From: Setoptus koraiensis
Taxonomy: Eukaryota; Arthropoda
Direction of reading: 5' to 3'
Assembly: GCA_048013815.1 (NCBI GenBank)
Contig: CM106585.1
Location: forward strand, 1,054,001-1,118,000
DNA length: 64,000 nt
In this document: piece after piece, positions 1 to 12,092 of the stretch
How positions within the stretch are numbered: position 1 is the stretch's first letter
Layout: each line of letters opens with the position of its first letter
Position numbers and translations under genes: made by a program
Notes under the pieces: generated by a model
Database searches by the model: none
The model's input: only the letters and a program-made list of their open reading frames with translations
What the model was told of the DNA's origin: nothing

Positions 1-2455
1 AACAGAAATCTCTTGTCATGTTATTTTGTTTGCCTAGTGTGCCTGAACATGGTCATGCAGCGCAATTACTAGTATCCACTCTATCCATTCTCTTTTGCAG
101 AACAACAAATTAACAAGTTTCCCGTCAGACAAAATCTGTTAACCGGAAACCAATAAACCGTGCCCATACTATCAGCCTGCAGTATTGGTTTTCCAGAAAA
201 ACAAATGATGCATCATGAACAGATATTCGCAAAAACATATTCATTGACTATATGAATATTAATACAAACTGTGTCGATTTTAGCACCAAGGTGGCCTTCA
301 TTAGGAATACTTATTAGGCTAATGGTTCGGTAATATTGATGCACAGAGCGACTACTTTGCATTGTTGGAGATTTGTTCTAGTCTTCATCGTCGGCTTGGC
401 TGAGAGTTCGGAATCGATTATTGGGATAAAAAAAGTGCCGTAACGATCCGAAATTTCGATAGAACATTGTTGCATCGACATAGTGGTCGTCGAAATAAAT
501 GAATTGAAAAGCAAACCTATGGCAGTTCAAGAACGATGTCAGTTTAGTTATGGTCATCGCAAATATTGATGATCTGTTTGCATAATCTAAACAAAGTTCC
601 AGATGATTATTTAAACTTATAGAATGGGCTTCCAAATTGATTGCAGCCCATTACAAGCTGACACTGTCGATCGCTTGAACAAAGAATCCCAAGCAGTAGT
701 TTACCAAATGGTAAGATGAAGTTTCATACATGCTTGTCGATCCGCCGAGCAATCCGATAGTAAAGAAAGCTTTTAATGGCGAAGGAGCTTTGCAAATATC
801 AAAATAAAATATTACATACATGTACATTGATGTTGACATAAAAATGTCGGTCAAACAACGAAGACATGACTTAGCAAGATCATCCTATTGGTTGTAAATA
901 CATTCAATGTAGCGGTATTAATCAGATTGTGTGATACACCCCCGATAGCGAGATGTCATCAATGTGGCATCGACAACCGACAGGGCGTGGGGGTAGGAAA
1001 GAGGCTAGACGTTTCTCAGGCCCTGGTTGTTTGTGATGACATGAAAAATTTCACCTGCTACGCTGTTTGTGAGAAATAAGACAAAGGCGAGAAGTTTGCC
1101 AGGCATGTTAATAGCATCCGTTAGTATGAGGAATCCTGCGACTCAGCATTTATTACTGTACATTCATCTGCCAAACAACAGTTTATATTTGCAGTTATAA
1201 ACGCTCGGAATGTTTTGGAATACACACTACAGTCATTCAACTAAACTCAATGTGTTGGTAATCACGTTAAAATAAGCGAACTAATCTCTTTTTTTTCATT
1301 GTTTTTCTCTCTATTCATCTCTCCCTATCTCCCCTCTGGTGAAGAATTGGAGATGCACTTGCCAGTCTGCTACTATAATATAGTGGTATAACCTGGCTAC
1401 ATGCTACAAACTACAGGTACATACAACAAAAGGAGTGGAATTTTTCTTTCACTGAAGGCGACCATGTGGCTGTCTTCTAAACAGTAGCAATTAAAAGTTT
1501 GATATGTGTTGTTGCGCAAGAGAGAATGCAATAGAGGAACAACAACAACAGTAGTGGCAGCAACAACAAAAGCCATCACATCAACTTAATTGTGATTGTA
1601 TTTGTTACAACAACAGCACATAACATTGTTACTTATCGACTTATTCTTCTCTACAAGATGTTATCTCATAGGGATGGATGAGAGTGCTCTAACGGACAGT
1701 GAGTTGAATATAAAATGAGAGCGAAATTATATTCCACTGGTCACTCAATGGAAAAGAAAAATGCAGAAAACTTGATGAGATACAGAATAAATGGATTGGT
1801 CAGAATCGATGGCATAAAGATGAAGGAATGAATCATCATCATCATCACTCTCCACTAGTCAGAACAGAGAGAAGAATGAACAATCAGATTTATCATCGGC
1901 CGCGTTGACCATCAACAAGTATGCATTATTGTTATTACATGTGATGGCACGATATTCACACACAACGTTACATTGAATCTGTTTGTTAATGGGGTCAACC
2001 ATCATTATCATTACCATCCTCGTCCACGGCAATGCTTCTAGACTGATGAAGCTTTCATTTTGCTGCAATTCTTTCTAGGATAATACTTAAAGAATAGATT
2101 ATCATGTGAGCTTTCTTTCTCTCTCTCTCTCTCCTTCACTCCCTCACTCGCTGCATACTATGGAGTCCATAGATCTTTGGAAAGCCCCCGAAAAACGTCA
2201 TCGTCGCAACTCTCTCACAGCTTATGATAAAGCCCAACACAAACCACAATAGATTAATGATATTCAAGGCCTTTATCAAGTTTCAATACATGTGAGTTAA
2301 AGCACTCTCACAAAATCAATTAGGCCAACTTATGTGGAAAATAAAAAAAACCAATGCCAATTCTGAAGAGGATCTTCATTACATCACTGAATGATGCATA
2401 AGTTCTACTCATTCATCTCCTCAACAAGAAACAGATTGTACACCCATTTACTCAC
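1..2455. other. Intron or 3' part of the PAN-domain gene; no firm exon
   Basis: This stretch lies beyond the last exon seen of the minus-strand PAN gene, whose donor is at 2455. It is AT-rich with short CT and CA runs (about 2118-2135) and no exon continuing the PAN/ZP protein could be identified, so the remaining exons are probably left of the window. The only coding-like patch is on the minus strand at 378-884, described separately. Confidence 0.5.
378..884 (-). other. Coding-like stretch, possible decayed membrane-protein exon
   Basis: One minus-strand frame stays open over about 168 codons with a single interruption. The first half carries three hydrophobic runs (around MYMYVIFYFDIC, PLKAFFTIGLLGG and YHLVNYCLGFFVQ) and the second half is rich in aromatic residues. 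This layout is loosely like part of a multi-spanning chemoreceptor, but no family motif was recognised and no splice sites bound it. It sits inside what is probably an intron of the PAN gene. It may be a chance open frame in AT-rich DNA. Confidence 0.15.
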
Positions 2456-4817
2456 CTTGTAGGCATATTTTGTGAGCGTATATGGTGAAGACTGGGAATT
2501 GTGACTTCTGTAAAGCTGTTGGATTCTTGTCTGCTGATTCTTGCAACATGACACAAAGTCCTGTCTCGAAGTTGATAGCTAAACATGACTGATTGTTGCG
2601 GCAGATATTCAAACAGTCAACAAGTTGCAATGTTCCAGGTTGCATTGTCATTGAGTCTGCTGGTGCTGATAAAACATATCCTGTGATTAATTCAAAGCTC
2701 ACGAATCCTCCTTGGGCTTGGCAGTCTGTAAATAGGAAAGAGGTCGACATGAGTAAGATTTAATCGAATTAGTTGATGAAAAGTAGGCAATATCAGGTTC
2801 GTAGTTGATCTTTCATGCAGGGACATTGGGGTTTAGGGTGAGGCACTGAATGTAGTCTAACTGTGACTACATAAAAATCAGACCGATATAATGTGGCGCA
2901 AGCTATAATTATTGATATCATGCAATCAATTCGTTATCGCATTATAAGACAAATAAACATATTACATAAGAGTAATGCAACGGCACCCAGAGCATCATTT
3001 ATCACGACGCATTCGTTAAAACAACGGGCCAAAACAATGTATATGGTCATGATATTGATTTTGGACAACAAAAGGTCATGATTCTCTATCGTAATGATAG
3101 CTAACCATCAACATGAATGCGGCTACAATTTGAAAACACACTCATGCAACATCACGAACGAATCTAATGGTTATAGGGTTTGATCCAAATCGATGTCATT
3201 AAGTCTATCCTGCTTGTTCAACGCTAATTGTTGTTACTATAGCTGCTGCAACTACAACAACCATCTATTACAGCATAGCTATCCCATTGTTGATCATCAT
3301 CTAGGTAATGATGATCTAATGATGTCCGAATGTAGAGACAAGCTATAATCAGACAGACAGGCAGACAAATACAGAAACAAACAAGCAAGCAAACAGGAGA
3401 GCCAATAAGTCTTGTTGTCAGCATGTTGCAAGGGTATAATATTCTAATTTGCCTACATTCAAATAGTTTTGTTGGTTTAAGACAATCTTGTAGCGGTATA
3501 ATTTTCTTCTGTGAATCATTAACCTCTAACATACGTTGGAACATAAGGTAAAAATAGCGTGTTCTTCTAGATTCATTATCGAACTGATGGGAGACATAAT
3601 AATGATGAAGTTACAGAGAGATTAATCACAGTTCATTGGTCTGGGATATGCACTTTTAACACACATTTGCGAGATTCAACGACCCAGGCCAAGAATGAAC
3701 TTCATGCAGACGTTATTCCGATTGCCCCGACAAAGAAACAGAGTCTAGTTGAATGAAATATAACTGAATGGAACGGAACCAAACACAATACGAACCGGAA
3801 CTCTAATTAACTACTCAGCTGCTAATTTAACTAAGACTAATTGTTATGTCCTCACTTGTTATTAAAACCGTCAGCCAGCCAGCCAGCAATCTACCCCTAT
3901 CCTCGTAATTCAATTCATTGAGGGTCGTCATTTGACTGTTGTTGTCGTTATTGTTGTTGTTGTTGTTGTTTTGCCAAAGAGAAGAGCGATGCCATCTCAG
4001 ATATGAATTCATTGCAACACAATCTTGTATCTACAAACTTGGCATAATGCAACTAAAATCACAACAGCAACAATTATAGTAACCAATTACAGTGAACGGA
4101 CCACACATGGTCTTTGAAGGGAGGGCTACTAAGCACGCTTGTATAAGGAAATATTTTCGAGATAAATGTTTTACAGCAACGACACATGCAATAGTCCACA
4201 AATATGTGTTCACCTTAAACAACAGGAACTGTATGGTGCTAATTTGCAACTGGCCGGTCATTTCAAATCACTAAATTCAGATAATAGCATCATAGATTTT
4301 ATCAATCGATGACCATCATCTATCTTGATTGAATTTGTAAGAAAGATAAGATATTCACAATTCAGCTGTCACTGTATTATCGAGTATAAGTATTTGGCAA
4401 ATTGTCAGTATCATATCTTTTAAATAATCTCTCTTGGTAGAGAACAGAGATATTTCAATCCCAACTACGCACACGCTGCGTTTTAAGTTGTGCGAGTTCA
4501 ACTACCTGTAGCTATAGCGGCTTAAGAGGCAGTGATGATGCTGTGCAAGGGAGATGCACCGCGGTCTCTGCGAATGGTTGCGATCATTAGCACCCTATAG
4601 TGAAGTTGATAGGCTCGAAATGAAGGCAACAGAGTCGTATTATACTGTAATAATAGAAAGGAAACACGCTATTGAACTAGAGGCACTCTTGAACAAACTG
4701 TGACCACCTGTAACGGCGCCAATCGCTACAAGCAAAGAATCTTTGCTAGCATAGACAGAATACTAATAGACATAGACCATAAATTGAAATGTTGAGATAT
4801 TGAGACAGATAGACGGC

Positions 4818-4855
<38 letters not shown>

Positions 4856-5426
4856 CTATGCTCTGTAGGCTTCCTACGGAGATTACATAATCGTCCAATG
4901 AACTTGGCCGGTTGCATGCATTTATCTTCGGCCTTTTGCCGTGATTTGATGCAGTGATTTTTTGCCGTTTGCAAGCCAACTAACTCCTCTGTGATTGTTC
5001 AGATTGTGAATGGATCGGAATTGGGAGCGTTTGAGGGACAGGTGACAACTTACCTTGTTCAATCGAGGTTTGCGGCGGCGATACCAACGAAGAGACGACG
5101 CTCGCTGGCACAGCACCCGGCACTTGAGGGACTCCATTTGCGATAGCTTGACCAAGAGGCATAGCCACCATCAATAGAGCTATTATGTAATATAATTTGT
5201 CGTTGCTGATATTGTACGGCTTGAGTCTCCATAAACTGGAAGTGATAATATTCACCGATGATAATCTATTTTTCATATTAGTGCTAGCTGATGTAAGATG
5301 CTTCTGGCTAGTTGCTCTGAGAGGGCTTCTTTGAGTCGTTGTGTTCATCTTGATTGATTTGTGTGAGCTCGGTGGGTTTGGGTGGGTTTGGTGGTCGTTG
5401 TGAACTCGCTGACGTTGATTTGTCAT
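2456..5426 (-). CDS. PAN/Apple-domain secreted protein, 5' part of a likely ZP-domain gene
   Basis: Two exons are visible. Exon 1 spans 5054-5426 and ends in a consensus donor (CAAG|GTAAGT, phase 1). Exon 2 spans 2456-2725, bounded by TTTACAG and CAAG|GTGAGT; the phases match. Exon 1 carries a hydrophobic segment (LYYIIALLMVAMPLGQAIA) that would act as signal peptide, then a Pro/Ser linker. Its N-terminus is long if the first ATG (5426) is used; the internal ATG at 5276 gives a more usual leader. Exon 2 is a PAN domain with Cys residues at the expected spacing (DCQAQGGF, LVDCLNICRNNQSC, NFETGLC, HKICL). The motifs GTLQLVDC and SQFPVFTIYA resemble the first PAN domain of the insect trynity/neyo/morpheyus ZP proteins, which shape apical cuticle; this assignment is from memory. 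The ZP domain itself is not in the window. Confidence 0.7.
2726..5053 (-). other. Intron 1 of the PAN-domain gene
   Basis: A 2.3 kb phase-1 intron between the signal-peptide exon and the PAN exon. It holds a GA microsatellite (4824-4849) and a run of TTG repeats near 3950-3972. No nested gene was recognised. Confidence 0.6.
4824..4849. repeat. (GA)n microsatellite
   Basis: About 13 uninterrupted GA units inside the first intron of the PAN-domain gene. Confidence 0.95.
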
Positions 5427-6010
5427 TGTTGTCGCTCTTAAATATTAGTATGATAAATAATTGAAGACTACGTTATATTAATGTGTGTGACAATATATGA
5501 TATTGACTGCAAAATTTTAGTTGTTGTACGATGTTCAGATTTATCTGGTGCTGTTGTTGCTGACTACTGCAAGGACATATATGACTATATCTGGTTGAAA
5601 ATGACAGATATATAAGAGTTAGATATCGCGTTGAGTTTGTTGCGTCTGAGCTGAATGCAACAAGCAATGACAAGCTGGGCGAGTTGTTAAATGACCGAGG
5701 TAAAATGAGCAATCACCCACAATTGCATATTTGCTTTGTTAATATATATACATATGGATTTATATATCTCTCTATATATATGTATATATATGTGTGTGTG
5801 TTTGTATGATACCTATACCACCATTTGCGGCCAATATAGTTGACTGTGTTATTACTAAATATGATTTTGCCGTTATATAACACACTAAACAACGCTACCG
5901 ACCACGTGGTCTTTCTCGTAGTTGTCCCTATTGGTTGGCTGGCCTGAGCTCAAGTACAAAAATAAAAGGTGGAGTTGAGCTCAAGATAGCGGTCAACATA
6001 ACGGTAAATA

Positions 6011-6021
6011 TATATAAATAG
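6011..6021 (+). promoter_or_regulatory. TATA-box candidate upstream of a possible first exon
   Basis: TATATAAATAG matches the metazoan TATA consensus. A start site about 30 bp downstream would lie near 6043, about 55 bp before the ATG at 6097. The strand and spacing fit the candidate exon, but AT-rich DNA gives such matches by chance. Confidence 0.3.
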
Positions 6022-6096
6022 CCTAGTGGCATTGAGAGGGGCACTGTTGTTGCGCACAAATGCCCTTGACATTGAAGTGCAGTTACAAGTTGCACA

Positions 6097-6149
6097 ATGG
6101 CGCACGGGGGTGGAAATTTGCGGCTAGCTCACAACGACGGCCAGACCAA
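6097..6149 (+). CDS. Candidate first coding exon (17 codons plus 2 nt)
   Basis: ATG at 6097 opens a short, comparatively GC-rich frame reading MAHGGGNLRLAHNDGQT and runs into a good splice donor (CCAA|GTGAGT, phase 2). A TATA-like box lies 76-86 bp upstream. It is divergent from the PAN-domain gene. No family is recognised. A phase-compatible terminal exon candidate is at 9015-9189. The evidence is only positional, so this is a proposal. Confidence 0.25.
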
Positions 6150-6255
6150 GTGAGTTCGCTAATGATGCAATGGTCATCATAATCATGAACATGTGTGCGT
6201 CAACCTTGACCATGAATATTTTTTTTTGTTTTTGTCTAGAGAGCGATGTCTTAGC

Positions 6256-6303
6256 GCTTACGCAATGACGCTTACGCAATGACGCTTACGCAATGACGCT
6301 TAC
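6256..6303. repeat. 14-bp tandem repeat carrying TTACGCAA bZIP-like sites
   Basis: The unit GCTTACGCAATGAC is repeated 3.4 times without change. Each full unit contains TTACGCAA, close to C/EBP and PAR-bZIP binding sites, and at each unit junction TGACG, a CRE half-site. It could be a small enhancer cluster about 110 bp downstream of the candidate exon at 6097, or a neutral minisatellite. Confidence 0.9.
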
Positions 6304-6490
6304 AATTCAAGGTGAGGTTATGATAGAGACCGCCCAAAATGGGAGGGCCGTTGCGTTAACAGGCCGTGTTGCTGCAGTAGTTGTTATAAGAGTGTAGCCA
6401 ACAATATTATTATTGTACCGCAATATAACGGTATGTGATGTCGTTATGTTGTGCTGTTTATTTTTGTTATTTTTTCATCATTTCTCTATG

Positions 6491-6491
<1 letters not shown>

Positions 6492-6528
<37 letters not shown>
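6492..6528. repeat. (TG)n microsatellite
   Basis: About 18 uninterrupted TG units in intergenic DNA. Confidence 0.95.
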
Positions 6529-6530
<2 letters not shown>

Positions 6531-6863
6531 TGTTGTTAGCAATGTCTGGCATGCTATGCAAACTAACAACAGCAGTAGTCATGTGTGCATAATGATATTA
6601 TTAATGACTATTATTATGTAACAAGCATCAGCGGCAACCTGTGAGATACAACAAGTTACAGCATGCGCAGGCCTAAGCGGCCTAAGTAGCCACCACAGGT
6701 GAGTGATTCTTGGGTAATAACTCGTTGTTCTCACCTGTTGGTATCTGTAATGCTAATGGTGGCACACATAAGCTTATATGAGCTGTAAGTGGGCGCTCTG
6801 CTGGCTTTGCGCCACCATTTAGAGCCGCTAAGATGGCATGATTGAAATCAGAACGCATCACAA

Positions 6864-6944
6864 GTCAGTTGTCGGCTGTCAGTCGTCAGTCGTCAGTCGT
6901 CAGTCGTCAGTAGTCAGTAGTCAGTGGTCAGTGGTCAGTTGTCA
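6864..6944. repeat. 7-bp tandem repeat (GTCAGTN)
   Basis: About eleven copies of a heptamer of the form GTCAGTC, GTCAGTA or GTCAGTG lie in succession, grading from one variant to the next as in slippage-derived arrays. Confidence 0.85.
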
Positions 6945-7636
6945 TTGGGGGCAGCAAGATGCTCCTTGGAGTGGCCACGTGCGAAAAACTGGCAATACGA
7001 ACTATCATCTGATACAATATTGAGTCATGTTTGTTGGTGCCGAATGAAACTCATCAATTATTGATTTTCGGTCAACATTGATCAGTCATCAGTCAGCATG
7101 ATTCGTATATAGGATCTGGATTGATTTTGATTGGTTGGTATTTGACATAACATACAGTTATTATATTAGATACACAATATGAGTCTGTATGGCACTGGTC
7201 GAATTAAATATTCGTGCTATCCCTTTTCATGCTGTTGCTTTTGATGACTTTTTGGCCTCAATTCGTTACTTGTTTCCATGTGCATGCAACAGCCTAGTAG
7301 CTGATTACTATTATTGGTTGATTTGTTTGTTGTGGGCATGAGTTTTTTGGTCTCATCGGTTGTGTTGCAGACAGCGAAACAGGCAAAGATGAAGAATCGA
7401 AAAATCAATTGGTCGCCAATAGCAACTGTTGCGAAAAATGAACAAAATGAACAAAATGAACAAGATGAAGAATAGCAAGAAAAAGAGAAAAAAGAGCAAA
7501 AACAAGTTGCTAGTTAGGAGTAGTGTGAATCACACTGCTACAGACAGTTAATATAATTACATCATGATCCATTCTAAACGTATTATATTCCAAGTTTGCA
7601 GTTTGAATGAGCCATTCGGTTGATCACCTGTTATCG

Positions 7637-7828
7637 TTATCCGATGTGATTACGATCCAGGGGCTTCTTTGTTGTTGCAGGTGCTGTTGTTGCTGTTGCC
7701 GCTGTTGTTGTTGCCGCTGTTGTTGTTGTTGTTGCCGCTGTTGTTGCCGCTGTTGGCACAGCTGCCCACAAACAAATCGAACGGAACACAAGCGCAAATA
7801 CTGCAAAAGCAGCCATAATCAGCATCAT
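7637..7828 (-). CDS. Possible small secreted mucin-like protein (63 aa)
   Basis: From tandem ATGs at 7828 the frame encodes a signal-peptide-like start (MMLIMAAFAVFALVF) followed by about 30 residues of almost pure Thr/Ala, a composition suited to dense O-glycosylation, and a short basic tail (TTKKPLDRNH). A weak donor (GATC|GTAATC) near the end would allow splicing to further exons. The Thr/Ala tract comes from a GCN/ACA trinucleotide repeat, so the frame could be a by-product of a microsatellite. The signal-peptide part lies outside the repeat, which favours a real ORF. Confidence 0.3.
   Translation of the reverse strand: MMLIMAAFAVFALVFRSICLWAAVPTAATTAATTTTTAATTTAATATTAPATTKKPLDRNHIG
7669..7756. 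repeat. Interrupted TTG/CTG/CCG trinucleotide repeat
   Basis: About 29 trinucleotides of TTG, CTG and CCG in mixed order. It underlies the Thr/Ala tract of the minus-strand mucin-like ORF. Confidence 0.9.
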
Positions 7829-9014
7829 ATATCTATTACTCTTCAAACCTTCAAATCTTTGAATCATCGTCTTTGAATCATCATCGTGTGCGATCTAGTT
7901 ATTGCCACTGACCGACTGACTCACTCACTCACTGATCATCGTGTCGATGATGACCATCATGACGCAATATATATATACTGGTTACATCATAGTCAAGTGG
8001 TAATTAGTGTAACAATGTCTGTAGCAACGAAAGAGAATGAGACAAGAAGAGAGTGAGCACAAATCAAATTAAATCTCATTTCATTTCATCATTTTATACT
8101 CTAGTTTGTTACAACAATAACAACAATGATAGTAATAAAAGTTTCTCGACCATCTTGCCACTCTCAGCGCTGCATTACGCTTATTATTACTATTTTGGGA
8201 TTATTATTAGCACACTATACGGCATAACAGTGTATGACTGCTCTCTATATGCCACGCTATATAAAAATAAATGAAGAGAAAAGTTGGCTTTCTAATGAAT
8301 TTGTAGTGATCATCAGTAAGAAACAAATTCCATTATCTCTAAAACAGAGCCGATGATGACGTTGCTCTAGATTTGGATTACAAGAGAGTTAACTAGAGAG
8401 CGGCGTGTGTTAATTAATTCGGTCCTCACCTTCCTTGTCAGTGCTCTAAATTCGTCCACTGACCACCAAACCGACCGACAACCATCAACCGACAACCAAC
8501 AACCAACAAGCAGACCGTCTATTAATATTTTGGCGCACACTAGAGACACTCTGTTAGTATAAATATTAATATTAATAATATATAATAGTAGTAGAGAGTC
8601 TATTTTGGTGAACAACAACAGAGACAACAACCAAAACTGTTGACGTCCATTGTCCAGCTGCTGTCTGTAATCTACTTAGCCTGTGTCTGCCTGTTGACTG
8701 GCCACTGGTTGAGCATGACACTCGTGGGTAGTTGTTGTAAGATCGGTAGTTGAAACATCGGCACGAAGCAGTGAATTGAGGTGAGAGTTGTTGAAGCTGC
8801 TACATTGTTGTTGTTTATCAAGACGTCATAATCAGCAGACTAACAGTATTATAACAGTGCACGGTCATACAGTCAATGTCAGTGTTATAACACAATAAGT
8901 GTACACACATATAGATAATGATAATAATAATAATTGTAGGCGACTTTTGCAACAACAACAACATCACCAGTAGCCGACTTGAGTCTGTCAAAACGAGCAT
9001 TGTTCTGGCAACAG

Positions 9015-9189
9015 CAACAGCAACAACAACGACAACAACACGCTTTCTTTGGCTGCTTCCTCTGGCCTGAGCGAGCCAGAGGATCCCACTTGTGACCTAG
9101 ACCACGACTATGAAAGCAACTCGGTCATGGCGCACAACTGCTGCCACTGTTTACATACACCGACTCATGATAAAATTAAATTTAAATGA
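9015..9189 (+). CDS. Candidate terminal exon, unknown protein
   Basis: After an Asn/Ser repeat the frame reads a non-repetitive acidic and Cys-containing stretch (SGLSEPEDPTCDLDHDYESN, then MAHNCCHCLHTP) and stops at 9187-9189. An A-rich run with AATAAA follows within about 15 bp, which would suit a 3' end. Acceptors (CAACAG) at 9014 or 9020 keep phase with the exon candidate at 6097-6149. No domain is recognised. The link to the upstream exon is a guess, and an acceptor inside a CAA repeat is poor evidence. Confidence 0.25.
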
Positions 9190-9391
9190 AAAAAAAAAAA
9201 ATAAAAATCATCATGCAAATCAAACTAGCAACTAAATGAATCAATAAGCTGCTTGTGCAACTAGAAATTATGTCAGTTAACACTGACTATGCAACTACAA
9301 ATTGATTTGTTTGATTGATTTATTATTAAACTCGTTCTATTGGAAATATTCATTATACGTTTTATTATTCATTTATTCCATTTAGCCAGCT

Positions 9392-9418
9392 AAGGCTGTG
9401 CGATCACTGCACAGCCTT
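9392..9418. repeat. Perfect 10-bp inverted repeat
   Basis: AAGGCTGTGC and its exact reverse complement are separated by 7 bp, able to form a hairpin in RNA or to act as a dyad binding site. No gene lies within 200 bp, so its role is unknown. Confidence 0.8.
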
Positions 9419-11785
9419 CATTTAAGCCCAGTGCCAATTATCTGCGCCGTAATTTGCTGTAATTGATCTGTCCAAGTTCAAAGGTGAGCAACAACTCAAG
9501 TGGCTGCTTCTCAAGAGCTTCTCATCTCCATTTAGCATCAATCTATGAATGCATGTCCGTGCATGTAAATGAGTGTTGTTAGTTGCGATGCAAATATGCA
9601 TAATTGCACACTAACAATCACCATGAGGTCCCCCAAGGTTTAACTAGTGAACTAGTTAACTGCTGCAATTCGCTACCTGTTGCTGACTTAAGAATGCCAT
9701 TGCTCCATCTATTGCAAGTTGCAACATCAACAGGTAGCAAACGGTTAAATGTCGAGCTTATACTTACTAGTCGATGTCTAATGCTACTGCACTCGCCTAT
9801 TTCCGCTTGTTTGTATATTTCACATTTAGCTAGGATATTTATGTCAAGTGCAGTCAGGTGCTAACTAGATAAAAGCGGTAGTTGCTCTCTTTTGTGCATG
9901 TTCACACGATCTCACACTCACCTGTTCGTTGTTTTAGTGTTTGTGTGCGATATAAAAAAATATATTCAAATAGTTACATTTACAACAAGCGGACACACAC
10001 TGGCCTAGCCAAGCCAAATAATAGTGTGTACACTGACAACAACAGTTTGCCAGTTTCAGCTAGTTGGTTCCCATAGGAGAGAATACAAACAAAACAAAAT
10101 CACAACAACTTATGCCGTTAACCTGTTAATATGCCGTCTACCTGTATCGGATTGTATTTCGATGAACAGAAGGACGGACGGATGGATAATTAACAGTCTT
10201 TGCTAAAAATTTTAGTTTGCTGCATCATCGTGCTGCACAAAATACCTATTTGAATGTGGTAGCCGTAGCAGTAATAAAGTAAATAATTCTCTTTCGTTGT
10301 TTAATTGATGTGAAAATAGCGGAAACGAGTTGAAGTAAATGACAGAGGATGCAAATAAATGCAAATAAATAAAATGACGCTCTCTCTCTCTCTACAGACC
10401 ATCTATTACATAATACTAAATTGTGTACATGTATACTACTCAACAGCCATTACCGTTACCTCATGTACCCACTATTTACTACAATGTTACTGCTCTGGTG
10501 CTTGCACTAGAAACGATACGCGTCTTGGCGCATTCAAATACCAATCTCACGTATCATTGTCATCTGCAGTCGCTTATGTGTGAATGTGCGCAATTAGATT
10601 AGTGGTGGCGTTAAATCAGTTGATAAACGCAACAACGCTGTTATACAATGACGTTACACAATAACGGGTTATGCAACTGCCCTGAACCTAAATGAACGGT
10701 GTTGTAAAACACCGTTACACGACAACTTTACATGGGTCGCGTTCGAGTCACATCGCTCTCATTTCTCCTCTCTTGTTTCTTGTCGCATTTGCTTCGGTTT
10801 TACTTTGAATTTGCCTTGATTTAGTGTGTGTCTGTCGAATGGTGATTTTAGTTGTGCTCAAGTGACTACCTTCGCTCACTTGAGCACAAACAAGCGATTA
10901 AATCGACATGAAATGCTCTCATCAAGCGCCTGTCATTTGCTGTCATGTTCTAATTGAAGAGTTAAATGTCAGATGACAGATATTGAGTCAGCTGACATAA
11001 GTGTGAGCTAAATTTGGTGTGAGAAGAAAATAAGTAACGCAATAAAGCAACAAACAAAAGCAATGAGATTAATGAGTCACTATCACCATCATCATCATTG
11101 TCCTATAGCAGCCATAACAGTTTTACAGTGGGTCTCTCTAATCTTTTTAGCAGCAGTTGCACAACATCATGTTGCGTAACAAGTCATGTTGACATGATAA
11201 TGGTGCATGTATGCTGCATACCACTGACATACTGGCACACCGTTACAACTAGCATCATGATGATGATGATGATCGCTTGATAATGATGAGAACATTTTTC
11301 TGTTCTTGCTCAACATACTCGAGGTATAAAACTCCACTTATGATTATTATGATAATCACTGTGTTCAACAAAAACAGTGCAACCAAACGAACAGAGAATC
11401 TAGATCTAATTCGTAGTTCATAAAAGTCTGCTGCTGTGCCAGTCGTCGTGGTCGTCGCCGTCGCCAAGATGATAATGTGTACACGCGCTAGCCATTTGCA
11501 TATCATGTATATCATGTATCATGCGCTTCACCAGGTGAGACATTACATTACTTTACTGGACACATGCTGGTAACAAACATCATTACGCTAACTGCACTTT
11601 AGAAAGAAGCAGTGCATTACGTCATAGTGTCGCCTGTATCCTGTCACTGTTGGCGCTGTGATTCAGTGACGATGCCAATGACGATCACGATGACGATTAT
11701 GTGGTAATGAGCATATGGTCTGTCGAAAGTAGTAAATTAGGTTAAACAAGTGTGCGCCAGTTATGACTGACCTCATCCCGACACC

Positions 11786-11860
11786 AGCAACAACAACAAC
11801 AACAACGACAACAACGACAACAACAACAACAACAGCGACAACGACGACAACAACAACAGC
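11786..11860. repeat. CAA-type trinucleotide repeat
   Basis: About 25 trinucleotides, mostly CAA with interspersed CGA. The long Thr or Val runs it encodes in different frames are repeat artefacts, not genes. Confidence 0.9.
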
Positions 11861-12042
11861 ATCAACATTGGTCGATGGTGATGATGTAATGCTTGTTTTG
11901 GTGCACGACAACAATCACCTGTCCTATATGTCACTGGTAGCAGTATCAATGGTAGTAGGTAATGTCTCATTTTGATCAACCTGTCAAACTGTGCGTAATA
12001 CAAGTAAAGTTATACTTGTGTACCTGATGTGTAACTGTCTCC

Positions 12043-12050
12043 AGTGTGTG

Positions 12051-12089
<39 letters not shown>
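12043..12089. repeat. (GT)n microsatellite
   Basis: About 23 GT units with one C interruption near 12057, in intergenic DNA. Confidence 0.95.

Positions 12090-12092
<3 letters not shown>

Noticed and set aside
6864-6944. Heptamer array considered as a CRISPR-like or satellite array
   Set aside because: Units are contiguous 7-mers with no spacers; it is a short simple-sequence array in a eukaryotic genome.
10735-10755. GTTCGAGTC, another partial B-box match
   Set aside because: The surrounding bases give no T stem and no acceptor stem.
11663-11975. Poly-Val and poly-Thr proteins on opposite strands
   Set aside because: Both are translations of the same CAA/CGA microsatellite.
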